Source: Neolentinus lepideus HHB14362 ss-1 | Lineage: Eukaryota; Basidiomycota; Agaricomycetes; Gloeophyllales; Gloeophyllaceae | Assembly (NCBI GenBank): GCA_001632425.1 | Contig: KV425599.1 | Span: 100,228-164,227 of the forward strand | Reading direction: 5' to 3' | DNA length: 64,000 bases | Shown here: piece after piece, positions 37,711 to 50,666 of the stretch | How the letters are laid out: every line of letters begins with the position of its first letter | How positions within the stretch are numbered: position 1 is the first letter of the stretch | Notes under the pieces: model-generated | Databases searched by the model: none | What the model saw: only the letters and a program-made list of their open reading frames with translations | Told to the model about the DNA's origin: nothing | Made by a program: the position numbers and the translations under genes

Positions 37711-40700
37711 TTACATGCCGTATCCAAAAGAGGATCGCTGATACGGATCGTTCAGCGTGCCGGTCAGTCCAACTGTCGCGAAGCTACCGCTCACGTTCGG
37801 GAACGACGAAATGCCATTGAATCCACCTCCCATAGAGTGAGAAGGCGTCAAGCCCTGGGGAGATCCACCTTGAAGAACATAGGAATCGATGGAGTGAGGC
37901 TGCAGTCCATGAATCGGGGAACCGTGGAGGTGCGCTTGTCCGAGAGAGCCCTGGCCTTGAAGGGAGTACATGCCGTTCTGTGCGCCGTAGACGTCAGCCA
38001 AACCATTGGTTTGGTGCAAACCTTGCCCGTGCAAGTGGCGACCACCAAGATGGGCCCCGCCGAGTCCCTGAGTTCCCATGCCAACCATGGATTGTTGGCT
38101 GCTATAGCCACTGAAATGCTCCATTTGCTGTTCGCGCTGCAACTTGTTTTGAATGCGCTTCCCATAAGGCGTGTTCCGGATGAGCGGCAAGACGGGCCTG
38201 ATACCCTCCACGAGGAGAGCGCGCTGCGTGGGTTCCGCGTAATCCAAGGCGGTCTGATAGTCGTAAGTCAATATCCCCGAAAAACCAGATCGCAGATTTT
38301 GCTGACCTGGACGCAATAGTTGCCGTAAGAGTCCCTCAGAAGCTTCTCTAACCGAGTGCGGTTCAGCATCTCTTCAATCAAGAGCTTCCGCGTGCTATGC
38401 TCAGCGACCCGAATACACTATACCAAAACTGAGCAGTAGTCCCCATCTAGAGCAATGACACACACCTTCTCAATGACGTTGGAACTGAACTTCTGGACAG
38501 ACAAGGCGCATACATTGCCAGTGAACTGGCGAATTACACCATCGCTGAAGCGGTTATCATTGAGATCCAGAATATATTGTACAACCTGGCCGCAATGATG
38601 AGCTGATGGACAAGGGAGGTTTCGTCGTACTCACATAGTTGCCGTAAGGGTCCTGAACAAGAGTGAGCGCATTGTATGTAATCTCGTTCACCAACTGGAT
38701 GCGCTGATGATCAGATGCATGATCGATGCACCTTTGCAAGACGCAGCATCCGTGACGATGAGTGGCCACTTCGACGCAGTTGGCTGCGACGGCGTTGTAT
38801 ATGAACTATCAAAACGGGAGTAAAAATTGATGTTCGCGAACAGTAACCTTCGCAGCTTACCTGATTATCCTCAGGAGCTAATTTGTTCAAGCACTTTTGG
38901 ATAACGTGGTTACCGTTCAAGTCCTTGATTAGCACTACAACATGGAGACTGAGGGCGACGATAATAGAATGAATCTGAGCATAGTATCTATGATCAGTCT
39001 GCGTTCGTGATCCACCCGTAAGTGTTGAAGGTGGATTGAAACTATTAGCCAGACTTGCCTGTCGTCTGGTAGACAGGAAATCGATCATCTTCTGCACCGC
39101 TCGCGTCCCGTGCATGTTGAGGGAGATGTTGACCAAGTCCTGAGCCACAGACTCGCATATCACGTTCCGCTGCTCGTCAGTCGAGTATTCCAACAGCTTC
39201 TGGCATAGATAGTTCCCGAACGGATCTAAATCACGAGTAAGCATAGCGATCAGTTCGTCTGGGCATGCTGCGCACCCGTCATCAGATCCGCAAAGTGGCC
39301 GAACGTCTCCCGGAAGATCATGTCGCGGTGTTCCGGGACGCCTTCCTCGAGCTTCTTCTGCAAGTATCTGCAGCCGTGCTGGTCCTTGCAGAGCCCCAAA
39401 ATTTCGCCCTGCAGATCCTCCAGACGAGTACCAGCAAAACGATTGACTGTGACACAAAATGTGAGTAGTGGTCACGCGGTCGAGGCGACGAGACGCTGAC
39501 ATTCCCTATCTACATCACCGCGCTTATGCTTAGGACCGTGAAGTCCATTCATCTTGGCATCCGCACCATTCACCCGACCGCCCATACTGTAGCGAGAGCC
39601 TTGGTTGTTGTACAACGCCGTTGACCCAGGCGCACCATTCAGTGGGGTGTTAATACGCCCATTGGGGTCAAATCCGTAGGTATTATAGTTGTTATCCAAA
39701 CCTGCATTAAGACCACCGCCATAGACAGAGTCCCCGCCATAGGACTGAATGAAATCGCGTAAGTAATACACAACGAGAAGCTAACGTAAAATGACTGCCG
39801 ACTCACTTGAAGAGAATCATCCAAACTGGACTGAATAGAGTTGAACGTCAGAGGCGTCGAGGAGCCATCGTATTGGGCAGAAGGAGCCCTCGATAGAGAT
39901 GACCTAAGATCGCCCGCACTGATGCTACTGTCGCCCAGCTGACCGGAGGACGTCGTTAAGCGGCCATTCAATGACTGAGGATCGGGGGATAGGGGGGTGC
40001 CCGGAGTCTTCAAGAACTGAGAGGCAGCACTCGGCAAGCCCGCCAAAGGAGTACCCGGTACAGACCTTGTCGCGATCGACATAGGATCGTTGATATTCAG
40101 GCCCAGCGGAGAACCCCGACGAGAGCTGGCAAGGCTCTGCTGCAGATGAGGGGTAGCCGAAGCAGAGACAGTAGACCCAATTTTGTTCGCTAGGTCAATA
40201 GCAGAACCCAAATTCAAAGGAGGATTGGTGACTGTGCGCCTGTCAGACCTGACGAGAAGCCCATCCTGACCCCGAGTGAACTGTGGCCACTCCGAAGCCT
40301 TCTCACGACTCTCCACACCGCGACCAGCAAAGGACTGACGAGGCGGAGTTTGGGACAATGGGGCAAGGTCCAGTGCAGCCGAAGACGTGGACAACTGTGA
40401 TCGAGCGACATGAGACACAACAGATCAACGAGCGTAGCAACATAGTCCGGGGCTCACCTTGTTCTGATACTGATACTTGTCATCATCAGAAGTAGGGAGA
40501 TGTCTCATGGCGTCTGGGTGTGGACGTGAATACTTATTTAATGACTACAAGGATTGTTCGACAACTCACTGTGCATTTCCTGATCCAACTGTTCGTCAAG
40601 CATCATCCCTGCATTGTAACCTTTCCCATAAGCGACACCTTGCTCATCTCCTGAGCCGCCTCTACGCAGAAACGAGACAGACGGAGTCCCAGACAAAGGA

Positions 40701-41456
40701 GAGGCCGATCCATTGCCCTCGCCGACCAGAGACAAGCCCTGCAAATGGCCAGCCAACTCTTCATCGTGCTCGCTAGCCGACGTGCGACGACTGGCAGGCA
40801 TACTCTTAGCGCCAGCGCGACCGTACACTTGGCTGGAAGAGGGCGCCAGAGTCATCTCCGGCGAGTGATTGACGGAGGGGGCATACGTGACAGACTTGCG
40901 CTTATCCGAGGTGGCAGATCCTACTATTTTCGACAGAACATCCGTATTGACAGCGGGTTGAGGCAGGCCGGAAGCAAGACCAGGTGACATTTCCCCCACG
41001 AGAACCGCATTAACGCGAGGAGGGGTTGTGGGCGCCGAAACCGCCAAATGCTGGAGGGACGCACCGGAATTGCCGTCATACGGAATGCTTAGGAGTTCCT
41101 GCGCTTGCTGGTGCTCGAGAGCCCGCATCTGATCCTCAAAGATTTTCCTCTGAATAAGCCGCTGACGCTCGTGTTCCATCCGTTTAAGTTCTACGCGCTG
41201 CATGATTAGGGTGACCGTAAGCAACGATTAGGGGTTGAAAACTATTGAAATAACGTACAGCGGAGATGTCAGGCATATTAGTCCCCAACCTCGCCGCCTA
41301 AATGAGACTACTTAGGATGGACTATAACGGGTATAAACAAAGATTTTAGCTCACAGAATCAGCCAAGTCCAAAAAGGCGGGCGGACTTTGCTTTCTTTGG
41401 TCAGAGGAAGGACGATTATCGGTGGGTGAAGTAGGAGCTTCCAAGGTAATGTTCAT
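37711..41456 (-). CDS. PUF4: Pumilio-family RNA-binding protein, PUF4-like
   Basis: Cytoplasmic post-transcriptional regulator binding UGUA-containing 3' UTRs. The start is MNITLEAPTSPTDNRPSSDQ; a long disordered Ser/Pro/Gln region follows with a short coiled coil (RVELKRMEHERQRLIQRKIF). The PUF domain begins NRFAGTRLEDLQGEILGLC and has eight repeats, with base-reading cores QHGCRYLQ, PFGNYLCQ, MHGTRAVQ, LNGNHVIQ, RHGCCVLQ, PYGNYVVQ, KFSSNVIE and SYGNYCVQ. Repeat 8 (N-Y-Q), 7 (S-N-E), 6 (N-Y-Q) and 5 (C-C-Q) predict U-G-U-A under the published PUF code. Repeat 3 carries an insertion (SLANSFNPPSTLTGGSRTQT). The C-terminal tail is Gly/Gln/Met-rich, ends SSFGYGM, stop 37711-37713. The repeat order and the CKDQHGCR start resemble yeast Puf4 most. 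Confidence 0.92.
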
Positions 41457-42839
41457 TGCAACAAGTTGAATGTGGTTCCAGGACGGTGAGCGACAGACAA
41501 GAAACGGAGCGAAAGTAAGAAATAGAAAGCGATAAGCCTAGTTGCACAAGGGTAAATCCTGGCGTTTGCGACCATCATTCGTTTAGAGCTATCGTATAGA
41601 ACGTGCGGAATCTATTGACACACCTGCAAGCCACTTTTAAGCCCGTCTAGAAAGGACTGTTGTTACAATTGCGGCGAAAGGGCCTACACGTGTGGCTATC
41701 AGTATAGAGGCCGCTAATGAGAAAAAGGACCCGCCTTTTGTTTTACTGCAATGACCTGGAAGAAATTGCGAGGAGAGTTCGCTGTCGGCGGCTGGAGAGG
41801 AATTATACGGGGACTTGTAATAGGGACGAGAACTCTAAAAGATCACGGAGGTTACCAGACGTTACCCTGGTTTTTTCGGGCTCCGCCCCAGGCCTATTCC
41901 GTTTGAGGCTCGCTTCCGGATTATGTAAGCTTCTCTAAACTTTCTGCCTCGAATGTTCCCCGCCTAGCCGACCTTTTCTTTTGCGTGCACACACCCCTTA
42001 CATACACATCATACGAACGCAACCCTGCCCCTTCAAACTTTCAGAAGCTCTCGGCCTACAACTTAAAATCCATAATTTGCCTCCGCCTCCGTTTCATGCG
42101 AGAGGGCTCACTCGCTTCGCGCAAATCATTCCAACTTCGCTCTCAAGATTCGACGGATGTGCCACAGTCGACCCTGCATGCCTTGAATACTTGTACCTAT
42201 CGTATCGAGGTCCAGCCATACATCCATCGCGCCTTCTGTGCATATACATGGCTGATCCCGGTCCCTGCGTCATATAAAGCATCCAATGGAACTCAAAACG
42301 TCGATGAATAATAGTGACCGGCAGGCAGAAAATTATTCGCCGCATGGTCGCGGTATGGTAACTGAAAGACGTGCCTCGTTCCTCGGATGCAAATTGCTTT
42401 CTTCGGACGCGCCACGGGGCTATCATCCTTCTTCTTGAGCCCAGAGACGCAAGTGCGAGCGTAACTCAGGGGTCCACGACATTTTCATGCTGTCAAACGT
42501 ACCGTGCACGTCTAACAAGGCACGTTTGATGCCTAAAAGCTTCACTGTGTATGCGGTATTACCATGTTACAGTGTGAACTTCATTCCACCCACGTATGTG
42601 TTTCGTCGGAAATGCTCAGGGAAGCCTGGAAGCTGATTGTACATCAACCGCATCACAACACCGTCGGGGCCACAATCTCCTCAACTTGAGACTCCGATGC
42701 TCCTCAGACCCAGCCGTGCGCAGCCGCTCGACGACTGGGACAGGCGCCCCCCCAGGTTCGAGGCACTCCATCGCTAGGGATAACAATTCAACATGCCTAC
42801 ATCTATATCTCCTTAATTAGAAGAAGCATAGATAAATGG
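41457..42839. other. Long leader/promoter region upstream of PUF4
   Basis: 1.38 kb between the stop of the UVRAG-like gene and the start of PUF4, both on the minus strand. It holds the UVRAG 3' end and the PUF4 promoter and 5' leader. Open frames on the plus strand at about 41.98-42.31 kb have no family motif. No repeat was noticed. Confidence 0.4.
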
Positions 42840-45800
42840 CTACACGATAGGCGTAGCAATATTACTTGTCAGTGTGCTGATTTCCGGCCCACCGCCATCC
42901 GCCTTCTCTGCCCGGGGCATCGTACCATTTCCAAAACTCCCGTTCATACACACCTTGGTTTCATCGTCGTGCAAGGATACCGCTCGGATAGTTCGTCGAT
43001 CCTCCTCGTCGTCAACGTTTTGCTCTGGACGCGAACTTCGAGTAGCATCCCCGTTGCCTTCTGCCTCTGCTGGCGGTTCACCATTTGTGACCGACTTTGA
43101 GGACTTCGAGGGTGGTCGGTCCGAACTCGATGACCGAAGCAAACCAAAGGGGGACAGAGAGAAGAATGGTCGCGACATTTTGGAGAAGGTAGTAACCTCA
43201 GCAGCGCTTGCTGCAGTAGGAGTCGTACTTCCGCTGACTGGTGGAGTGGTATTAGACGTAGGTAGAGACTCTTCAGATGACAATGACAAGTCATCGGAGG
43301 GCGCTGGAGATGCCGCGCGCGAAGGAGGCAATGAATCCGTGGCAGAGCGAGAACTAAGTTAAATCGAGCGGTAAATGAGGTAGCCACCCAGACTGAAGAG
43401 AGTTACTAACGGTAGTTGTGCGCCGTTTCCGACACTAAGAGTTAGTAGCAAATTGTTTAAGTTAGGCAGGGTATATCTCGTATCCGTTGCACGAAGATCT
43501 CGTTCTGTCATTAGCTGCCAGAGCGCACGCTGTCAGCGACTCTAGACCACCCAACGAGCAGAGAGCTCACCATCTCGATATCCTTATTCAGTAAGTATAC
43601 GCCATATTCAAATCTGTATGTGTCGACGCCTTTCGAGTACAGAGGAAACCTAGCTGGGGGCATCAGGGTGGCAGCCGCAACGTAACGGACTACAACTTAC
43701 ATCCGGGGCCCTACCATAGTCGAGATTCCGTCCCTAACTAGGCTCCTGCTCCCTATGCAGGTCACTGGATACACTAGCCTCTTCCCTAAATATGCCGCCA
43801 ATAACTGCACTACTTGCGCCGCATAGCCCAAAGCTGTGGCTACTGTATCTTCATTGACATCTTTCCGCGAAGGGAGAGACAACGGCGGTGCCGGGTCTGT
43901 TGTGCCCGTGGGTATAGGCAGCGGCACACCAAGAATGGCATACAACAAGTCGGGCGTAGTCGCGAGTAACTCGATGGGAAATATACCCGCAAGGGTCGCG
44001 ATGAGCGTCGTGCGCACAGGAGCAAAATTACTGCGCAATGATGACAGCTGTTCTCTGCGAAGACATGCAATTTGGTCAAGTTAGTCGACGTGAGAACGAA
44101 GAGATCCTGATATTGGCGCTTACCGCATGTCCTCCAGCTCTTCCTCCGTTTCGTGTTCGGCGAACACATCGAGCTGCAGCTCTTCCCGGGCCTGGCGAAG
44201 CATCTCCCTCCGTTGCCGAAGACCCTCGCGGCGGGTGCGGACCCGAGACATCACTGTGCCACCCAGGGTAAGCGCGTGCCAACGAAGATTTTGAAGAACA
44301 GACAACACCCACAGTCATCTGACGCCCGATAAACTTCGTCCCTCTCACTTTGGAGTTGGTTTAGCCACGCTTGCCGCTCCGACACTTCGCGTTTCTTTCA
44401 GCACGAAAACTTGAGAACGCAACACAGCATACGGGAGAATAGGACAACACGGGCAAATGATAGGCACGAAGCAAGAACGATATAGCCGATATTGCGAAGC
44501 AAGACTTACCAGATCGCTTAGCCAGTCGGTGACGAGGAGATCGACATCACGCACAACTTGGGAAAGGGACTGTTTGGTGTCCAATATACACGTCTGTAAC
44601 GTAACGAACCTGGTAAGATGACCACCTAATGATTAGCGACGGATGTCTGATATCATATGTCAACAAAATATACTTGACGAGGTCCTGCCAGTTAGCAGTT
44701 TTCGCGCTTTCGGGATGTCTCTTGAATCGCGCCAGCAGCGAATCATTGCGCTGTGTCCGTGAATCAAAGGCCCGAGACCTTGCTCTTTCGAGTCCGGAGG
44801 TAGACACAGGCACGATGATGTCCCCTGCGCTCTCTGAGGTAGTAATAGCAGACTGTTCAGGGTCAGAACTATGACCGGTGACCGGAGAAGACGGCTGTGA
44901 CGAAGCCTTGCCGAGAGAATGGGATGGAACATAATACGTGTGCCCGTAAGGGCCGAGTGTAACTGAGAGCGTATTGAAGGAGAGGTGCAACGGGTGCGGG
45001 GCAAGCTAACAGAGAGGTAATTTCTTGCGCTCAGACATAAGACAACATATTTGAGAAACACCTACGTCATCTGTGAAACGCCTGAGCTCAGAAAACTTCA
45101 CGTCCCACTTTTCGAGGACTTGCCACCGTGGCATATTAGCTGCACTAGAGTCTTCGTCGACGGCTTTTCCTTTGCCCTTGCCAGATACCTGTTTTTCGTT
45201 GCCCCAGTCACCTCCTACCCTTCCCCACAGTTCCACTCTCATTTCTTGAGCATTGAGATCGGTCCATGCAGGGAACTCGCGCCCAGAAGTGGGATCGAGG
45301 GAGAAGTGGGGATTCGTAGATGGCGTATGTATTGGTGAGATGTAGTCAGGAATAGGATTTGATGCAGCGGAAGTCGCAGGAGACGGAAAAGTCTGGGCGG
45401 AAGTTGGGCTTCTAAGAGATGCCTTGTTGTACACCCGGGAGCTAATCACGGCAGACTTCGTCCGAGCATGCGTCGACTTGAGAGTTGATTGACTTTGAAT
45501 CGGACTGGATGGAGGGGAAGTAGAGGTCATTGACAGGCGTGACGTAGACGGCTGTCCTAGGCGATGGGAGATGCCGCTACTTGTAGAAGAAGTAGCTCTA
45601 TGTCGAGAGACAGACACAAGGTCCTTAGCACTAGAGTTAAGGCCCGGAGAAACAGGCCTCGAACCAGGAGGATTCGAAGTGGCAAAGCGGTCATTTTCTA
45701 CACAAGAGTCATAAAACGATGGCGGGACAGTAATCGTAATGAAAGTCTCGACGAGCCGCGACATTATAACCTTCTCCAGACTCTTCTGCGAGTTATCAGG

Positions 45801-46417
45801 CAACAGCCGGGACGCTTGGGGAGGGGGAACTATAGCTGCATAGTCCTCAGAGATCACGGCAGAGTTAGTGCCAAGACTGCGATACGAGCTCGTAGACGTT
45901 GTCCGTGTTCGGTGTGGCCTGACGGATGGAGGCGACCCATACGTCTGAGACAGCCTTCTCCCTCCTGGCGGATTTGATAGCCCAGCCATCGGATCCATAA
46001 AACTCACTTTCGACGTAGTCCTTCGCCTCGGTTGCACATCCTCAGATGTTTGGGGGTTGTGGACTTCTTCCCTATCTTCCGAGCGACTCGTTCTTGTCGT
46101 CATAACGGAACTGGATGAGATTCTGCGCCCTCTCCTTCTCCCCACAGTTAAGTCGAGGTCATCGGAAAGGCGGCCGTGTGTGGTGAATTGTGACTGCTCG
46201 GAAGGCTGGGTCATGGCCGTTGCAAATGAATCCCGGACGGGGAATGGGGTCAGATTTCGTACTTGCACTGCGGTTACATTTCGTAACCTCCGCTAGAGAT
46301 TGAATAATGCAGTTCAAGATATCAAGCTGCATATGTTGGCCCACTGATACTTACAAACATAAGAATTTCGTCCGTCCCATCGCGATCCACTAGTTCATCC
46401 CGAGAGCTCTGACCCAT
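42840..46417 (-). CDS. UVRAG/Vps38-like subunit of the class III PI3-kinase complex (Atg14/UVRAG family)
   Basis: Regulatory subunit predicted to pair with Vps34, Vps15 and Atg6 in endosomal sorting or autophagy. Exon 1 gives MGQSSRDELVDRDGTDEILM and joins RRLRNVTAVQVRNLTPFPVR, a conserved start in fungal members. A long Ser/Pro-rich stretch is followed by C2-like pieces (LEKWDVKFSELRRFTDD, LHLSFNTLSVTLGPYGHTYY). A coiled coil follows (SRVRTRREGLRQRREMLRQ, EELQLDVFAEHETEEELEDM). The C-terminal BARA2-like part reads SLRSNFAPVRTTLIATLAGI, TALGYAAQVVQLLAAYLG, KRLVYPVTCIGSRSLVRDGI, then PLYSKGVDTYRFEYGVYLL. A Ser-rich tail ends SNIATPIV, stop 42840-42842. UVRAG-like is preferred over Atg14 because no N-terminal CxxC cysteine pairs are seen. 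Confidence 0.82.
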
Positions 46418-46732
46418 GCTTCGCGTCGTGTGCCTCCTGAACGTCGCGACTGCAATGGCAAAATCCAGTAATATTTCGTCGAGAATGTGGTTATGCGTCT
46501 AGTGAGTGGTTCAATACACAGGGTTGGAGCGAGAGCAAGCCATGTAGCCGGACAAGGCTGAGAACACTAAAGTGGCAAATATTCGGAAGCACTTGCCACA
46601 CAGGTCGTGGTTAGAATTATACCCGAGTCTACTGCCCTTCTCCCTTCTAGTCCTGCGATCACGACTCTGGTCTATAACTACACTCACAACCTTTGCTAAG
46701 ACTCCTAGATCCTTGGGGTGATCACCTCAAGC
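46418..46732. promoter_or_regulatory. Divergent promoter between the UVRAG-like gene and the acidic-protein gene
   Basis: 315 bp between two divergent starts. No TATA box was recognised; CT-rich stretches lie near 46630-46660. Confidence 0.4.
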
Positions 46733-48333
46733 ATGCCTCCTAAGCCTCGTCCCCGTAATGCATCCACAGCGCCCAAGGGCTCGTCTGCACTAGCAGCAGC
46801 TCAACCTCCTCAGACCAAAGACGTTGCGATGCCGCCCCCTCCCAATCCTCCAACTCCCCGAGCGATCTTAGAACCCGAGATGAATGCACTTCAAGGCTGT
46901 CTAAGGGTGAGTACATTTGGATCTTGGAGTGTGTTCAAGGGCACCCGTCATGCTATGGTGGTTTGCCTAGAGTGCTATAGTGAAAACCGGTCAAATTTAT
47001 CAATTCTACACGGATGTCGCCAGACTGTAAGTATGCCATATACAATTCGCAAATTGTGCCGGCAATGCTCATGGTGTCCTAGTGGCGTTCAAGGCCATGC
47101 CCCTCCTCCGCCAAGGTCGCTCGTAGCTTCGCTAGGAAGGGAAGTTGAAAAATACGATCAGCTTTGCGACGCCATGGAGTCGCACTTGGTAGGTACTTCT
47201 TATGTCAATCGTATAATTACTCAGTGAAACTGCGGCAGGTCCGTGCCATCGCCGTACTGGAACGGGATATCAATCGCGAGCGAAATCGTCTCAGGGAAGA
47301 AGAGTTGGCCGCGAAGGGCCCCGAGGCTCTCGCGGATACGGAAACCCAGGAACGTGCTGCTCCTACGGCTCCTTCGTCTCCCTCGAGTCAACAACAGATC
47401 GCTGTGCACGGAAGCGATGATTTCACCCAGACGCAGCCGACACCTGCCACGAGTCCTCCCAGCGGTGCCTTAGCTCCTGCCCATAGCGGCCGTAGACCAT
47501 CTGCTATCTCCCTCTCATCTCTTCATCGTCCAGCATTCCCTCACAAACTCGACCTTTCATCAACTGCTCTTAAACTTGATGAAGCAGACATCCTCGCACG
47601 GAGCGCTCTGGCCTCCCCAGTAACGTTGGCTCCCAAGTCCGCACGGCCGACAGCTTCAACAGAATTCCCGCCCGACTTCCTGTCCAGCCTCGCAGGGGCG
47701 TCCGAGGGACACGTTGACATCGATCTAACCACCTCGGAACTCCATTCAGGCAGCAACGCAGACAATACCGCTGGAAATTCTGCAGACAAGCCCATCGAGC
47801 TTGACCTCGATATGGACGCCGACATATTCGGTCCAGCATCTGGCCCGTCCAATACTGCCACCAGCACTGTCGTTCAGGATCTCATGAATCAGAACGGTGT
47901 CTCCGCTCCAAGTGGCTTAGACAATGCAGCACACAAAGACCAGGATAGAATAGACATGGAGATCTTTGGTGCCTTGGACCAAGCAAACGAAGGGCACGAG
48001 ATATTTGGGTCCTTCCACGGTCCAGAGCAGGGCACTAGCGACCATCCTCCGCAGGCAGATCAACCGAATCCAACCTCATCGACAGCAGCACCGTCACCAG
48101 GGTCTCTCCTGGCCAGCTTCAATACAGCGTCGTCTGGCGCGGGCGAACACTCGTCAGACAATGTCTCTGGGCTGGACGCTTCTTTCGACATGGGCTCGCT
48201 CGACCTGGGTGGCATATCAAACGACTTCAATTCTGGCTTTGATTTCGGTCCCCACACGGAGAATGGTACCTTCTCGGATATGGAGGCTCTATTCAATCTT
48301 GGAGATGAGAACGAATCCAAGGATGCCTCGTAG
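46733..48333 (+). CDS. Unrecognised acidic protein with N-terminal coiled coil
   Basis: I do not recognise a family. The start at 46733 gives MPPKPRPRNASTAPKGSSAL and then PRAILEPEMNALQGCLR. After one or two introns whose borders are unclear (46910-47083), an exon gives HAPPPPRSLVASLGREVEKY and DQLCDAMESHL. A last exon from about 47240 begins VRAIAVLERDINRERNRLRE, a predicted coiled coil. The remaining 330 residues are disordered, Ser/Thr/Pro-rich and strongly acidic, with Phe/Leu embedded in Asp runs (ELDLDMDADIFG, DMEIFGALDQ, DFNSGFDFG, DMEALFNLGDENE). Such segments are typical of activation domains, so a transcription co-regulator (possibly a Mediator-like subunit) is a guess. Stop 48331-48333. 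Confidence 0.7.
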
Positions 48334-48765
48334 CATTTAGATAGATATCAGCGGATGTCACTCGTTGCGTCGTAGCATTGCTGGAAGCTTGCCCGGATTA
48401 TAAAGGGTATTCGGATGCCCTCCCCTTCTTGGTCGGGCTACTTCTTACCTTCTCCTTGTGTCTGATTACACTAACACAGGCAAGAAAATATTTGAGTTAC
48501 TTCATTATGGACCGATAGGACAAGTGTTGTGAACTTGCAGTGAATGAGATCGAGCTTGTCCAACGTCCTCGAATCGGGATATTCAGACTGCATCCAGCAC
48601 TATTGACAACAGCACACAAGATCCTCATTCTTGTCGCCTAACCCATTCCTACTCGTCCGACGTCTCGTCCAACGGCAGTCTGAGAACAGCAGATGGCGTA
48701 ACATATGATGACGTGAACATGCATGAACACTGGAGTACAGCTAAACTGACAAAATATAGCAACAC
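48334..48765. other. Convergent intergenic region
   Basis: About 430 bp where the acidic-protein gene and MFAP1 meet tail to tail. 3' UTRs are expected; nothing else was recognised. Confidence 0.4.
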
Positions 48766-50600
48766 CTAATCCACTCTCCTGCGCTTCTCCTCCCTCCCAT
48801 ACTCAACCGATCGCTCTCTCGATCTCCGTCTCCGATACTCATACTCCCTGTCCCTCTCTGGCTCTCGAGACCTCGACCTCGACCGCGACCGCCTCCTCTC
48901 CCTCCTTGGTGGCGACCTCGACCTCGACCTCCGCCTATCCCTATCATCCGCCCGCCGCCGATCCCAATCCTCCCGGTCTCGTCTATTCCGCTCGCGAGAA
49001 GGAGGCGGCCGGTCATCTCGCCACGACTTGCCCCCGCCGTCGCGTCTTGGGCCTGTCGGAGCAGCGTTAGCTCCTGTAGGGCCATGCGGACCCTGTCCCC
49101 TCTGCTCGAATTCACTCTTGTGCGGGCAGTCTGCCGAACCCAGTCAGCTTCAATCAACACCAACACAAAGCCGACTCGGTCGCACCTTTCTTCAAATGCG
49201 GCCCACCACAGTTGAAGCACCCCGCCTGCGCACCCTCCCCACCCCTCTTGGCAGGTCCCGCGCCGCCAAACCCGCCGTTCCCAGCCGTCGTGTCCTGGTC
49301 CACCAAGTGCGTGTACTTGGTCCGGCTGCGCTTGCCAAAGTCCCGCACCTGCATGACCTTTGGCAGCAGCGCGACGTCCACATGGCTCGCCGTCGACTCT
49401 GTATAGTCGTGCCGCTTGAGAATCTCTTGGTCCTGCATGCATCCAAAAAGCCCTTCGTCACTAACCGCGCAGGCAGCCAGACGGAATACAAACGCACCTG
49501 GTGGAACGCGCCCTTGTGCCAGTACTTCTGCAGGAACTTCTGGCTCCCCTTCGGCTTCTCCTCGCGCAGCTTCTTCGCGCGCTCGAGATCCTCCTTCATC
49601 CTGACCTCCTCGGGCAGTGCCCGCCTCCGCTCGATCTCCTCCCTCTCGAGCTCCAGCGCCATCTCCTCCTCCTTCTCGCGCTTGATCCGCTCCAGCTCCC
49701 GCAAGCGCCACGCCTCGAACTCGCCCTCGGGATCGAGACCGTCGGTGTCGTCGATGTCGGGGATCGTGTCTTCTTTCTCCTCTGTGCGTGCACGTAAGAC
49801 GCGTTGGACTAGAGTAGAATATGGGTAGACGCACTTTCTGCTAGCTCGCGCTTGATGCTGTCAGCAACCATGTCGTGGCTCTGCTTTCGCCTCTCCTCTG
49901 CCTCGCGCTCCTTCCTCGCGAGCGCCTCCTCCGTATCCTCCGCCAGAGCTTCGCGTTCGGCAACTGTCACACGCGCGCGTCTATAATCTCATTAGACATG
50001 TAAACTAGACGAGAGTGAAATAGTCGGACTTGGGGATGAATACGGGTCGGAATTGGACTTTCGGCTTCTCCTCCTCAGACTCTTCCTCAGACGATGTCTC
50101 TTCTTCACTAGACTTGAAATACCATCATAAGTGAATGAAAACAAAAGCCACTGAGCGACACGCACCTCTTCACTCGGTTTCTTCTCGTCCTCCTCTTCTT
50201 CTGACTCCTCCTCTTCTGAATCTGCATAGCATTAGTCCACACGCAAGGACACGCCGGAAAATCACGCACCTTCCATAGCAGTCCTCCCCACCTCCTCCCG
50301 CCCCGCCACAATCACCTTCCCGTCCTTCGAGATATTCACGTCTCTCAGAGCCACGTTAATCGCCCGCGTCGCCCCCTTCCTCACCACCACACTCACCCCA
50401 TCCTCCCCCCCACTCATCTCGTCAATCCGCTCATCCCCCTCCCCCTCCCTTTCAACCTGCTCCTCGTCTTGCTCCTCGTCCGAGTCCGACGGCGGCTCGC
50501 CAGCGCCCTTGGGCGCCTTGCCCTTCCAGTACCGCCCGACGGGCTTTGCGGGGCGCGGCGCAGTCTTACGCGGGACGTTCGTCGCGAGGATGGTCGACAT
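48766..50600 (-). CDS. Spliceosomal B-complex protein MFAP1 with CCHC zinc knuckle and RS tail
   Basis: Pre-mRNA splicing factor of the MFAP1/Spp381 family. The N-terminus (MSTILATNVPRKTAPRPAKP, VGRYWKGKAPKG) is family-typical, followed by acidic EEESEEE runs. The MFAP1 core reads KVQFRPVFIPK, RARVTVAEREALAED, FEAWRLRELERIKREKEE, FLQKYWHKGAFHQ, VALLPKVMQVRDFGKRSRTK and YTHLVDQDTT, which agrees with human MFAP1. Past the point where human MFAP1 ends, this protein adds GCFNCGGPHLKK|DCPHKS, a CX2CX3HX4C knuckle split by an intron, and then an Arg/Ser/Asp-rich tail (SRERNRRDREDWDRRR, RRSRSRSPPRRERRRS) ending EKRRRVD, stop 48766-48768. The knuckle plus RS tail would let it touch RNA directly, as I infer. 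A pseudogene starts 67 bp from its start codon on the other strand. Confidence 0.92.
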
Positions 50601-50666
50601 GCTGGGTGGACTCCGAGAGTGAAAGTGAACTTTGAAGGTGAAGTGGCTAATGAGGTGATGTGACTG

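Noticed and set aside
42874..43387. 160-codon frames opposite the C-terminal tail of the UVRAG-like gene
   Set aside because: Low-complexity antisense shadow without start context or family match.
49028..49828. 266-codon frame antisense to MFAP1
   Set aside because: Mirror of the Arg/Glu-rich MFAP1 coding sequence; typical antisense frame of charged repeats.
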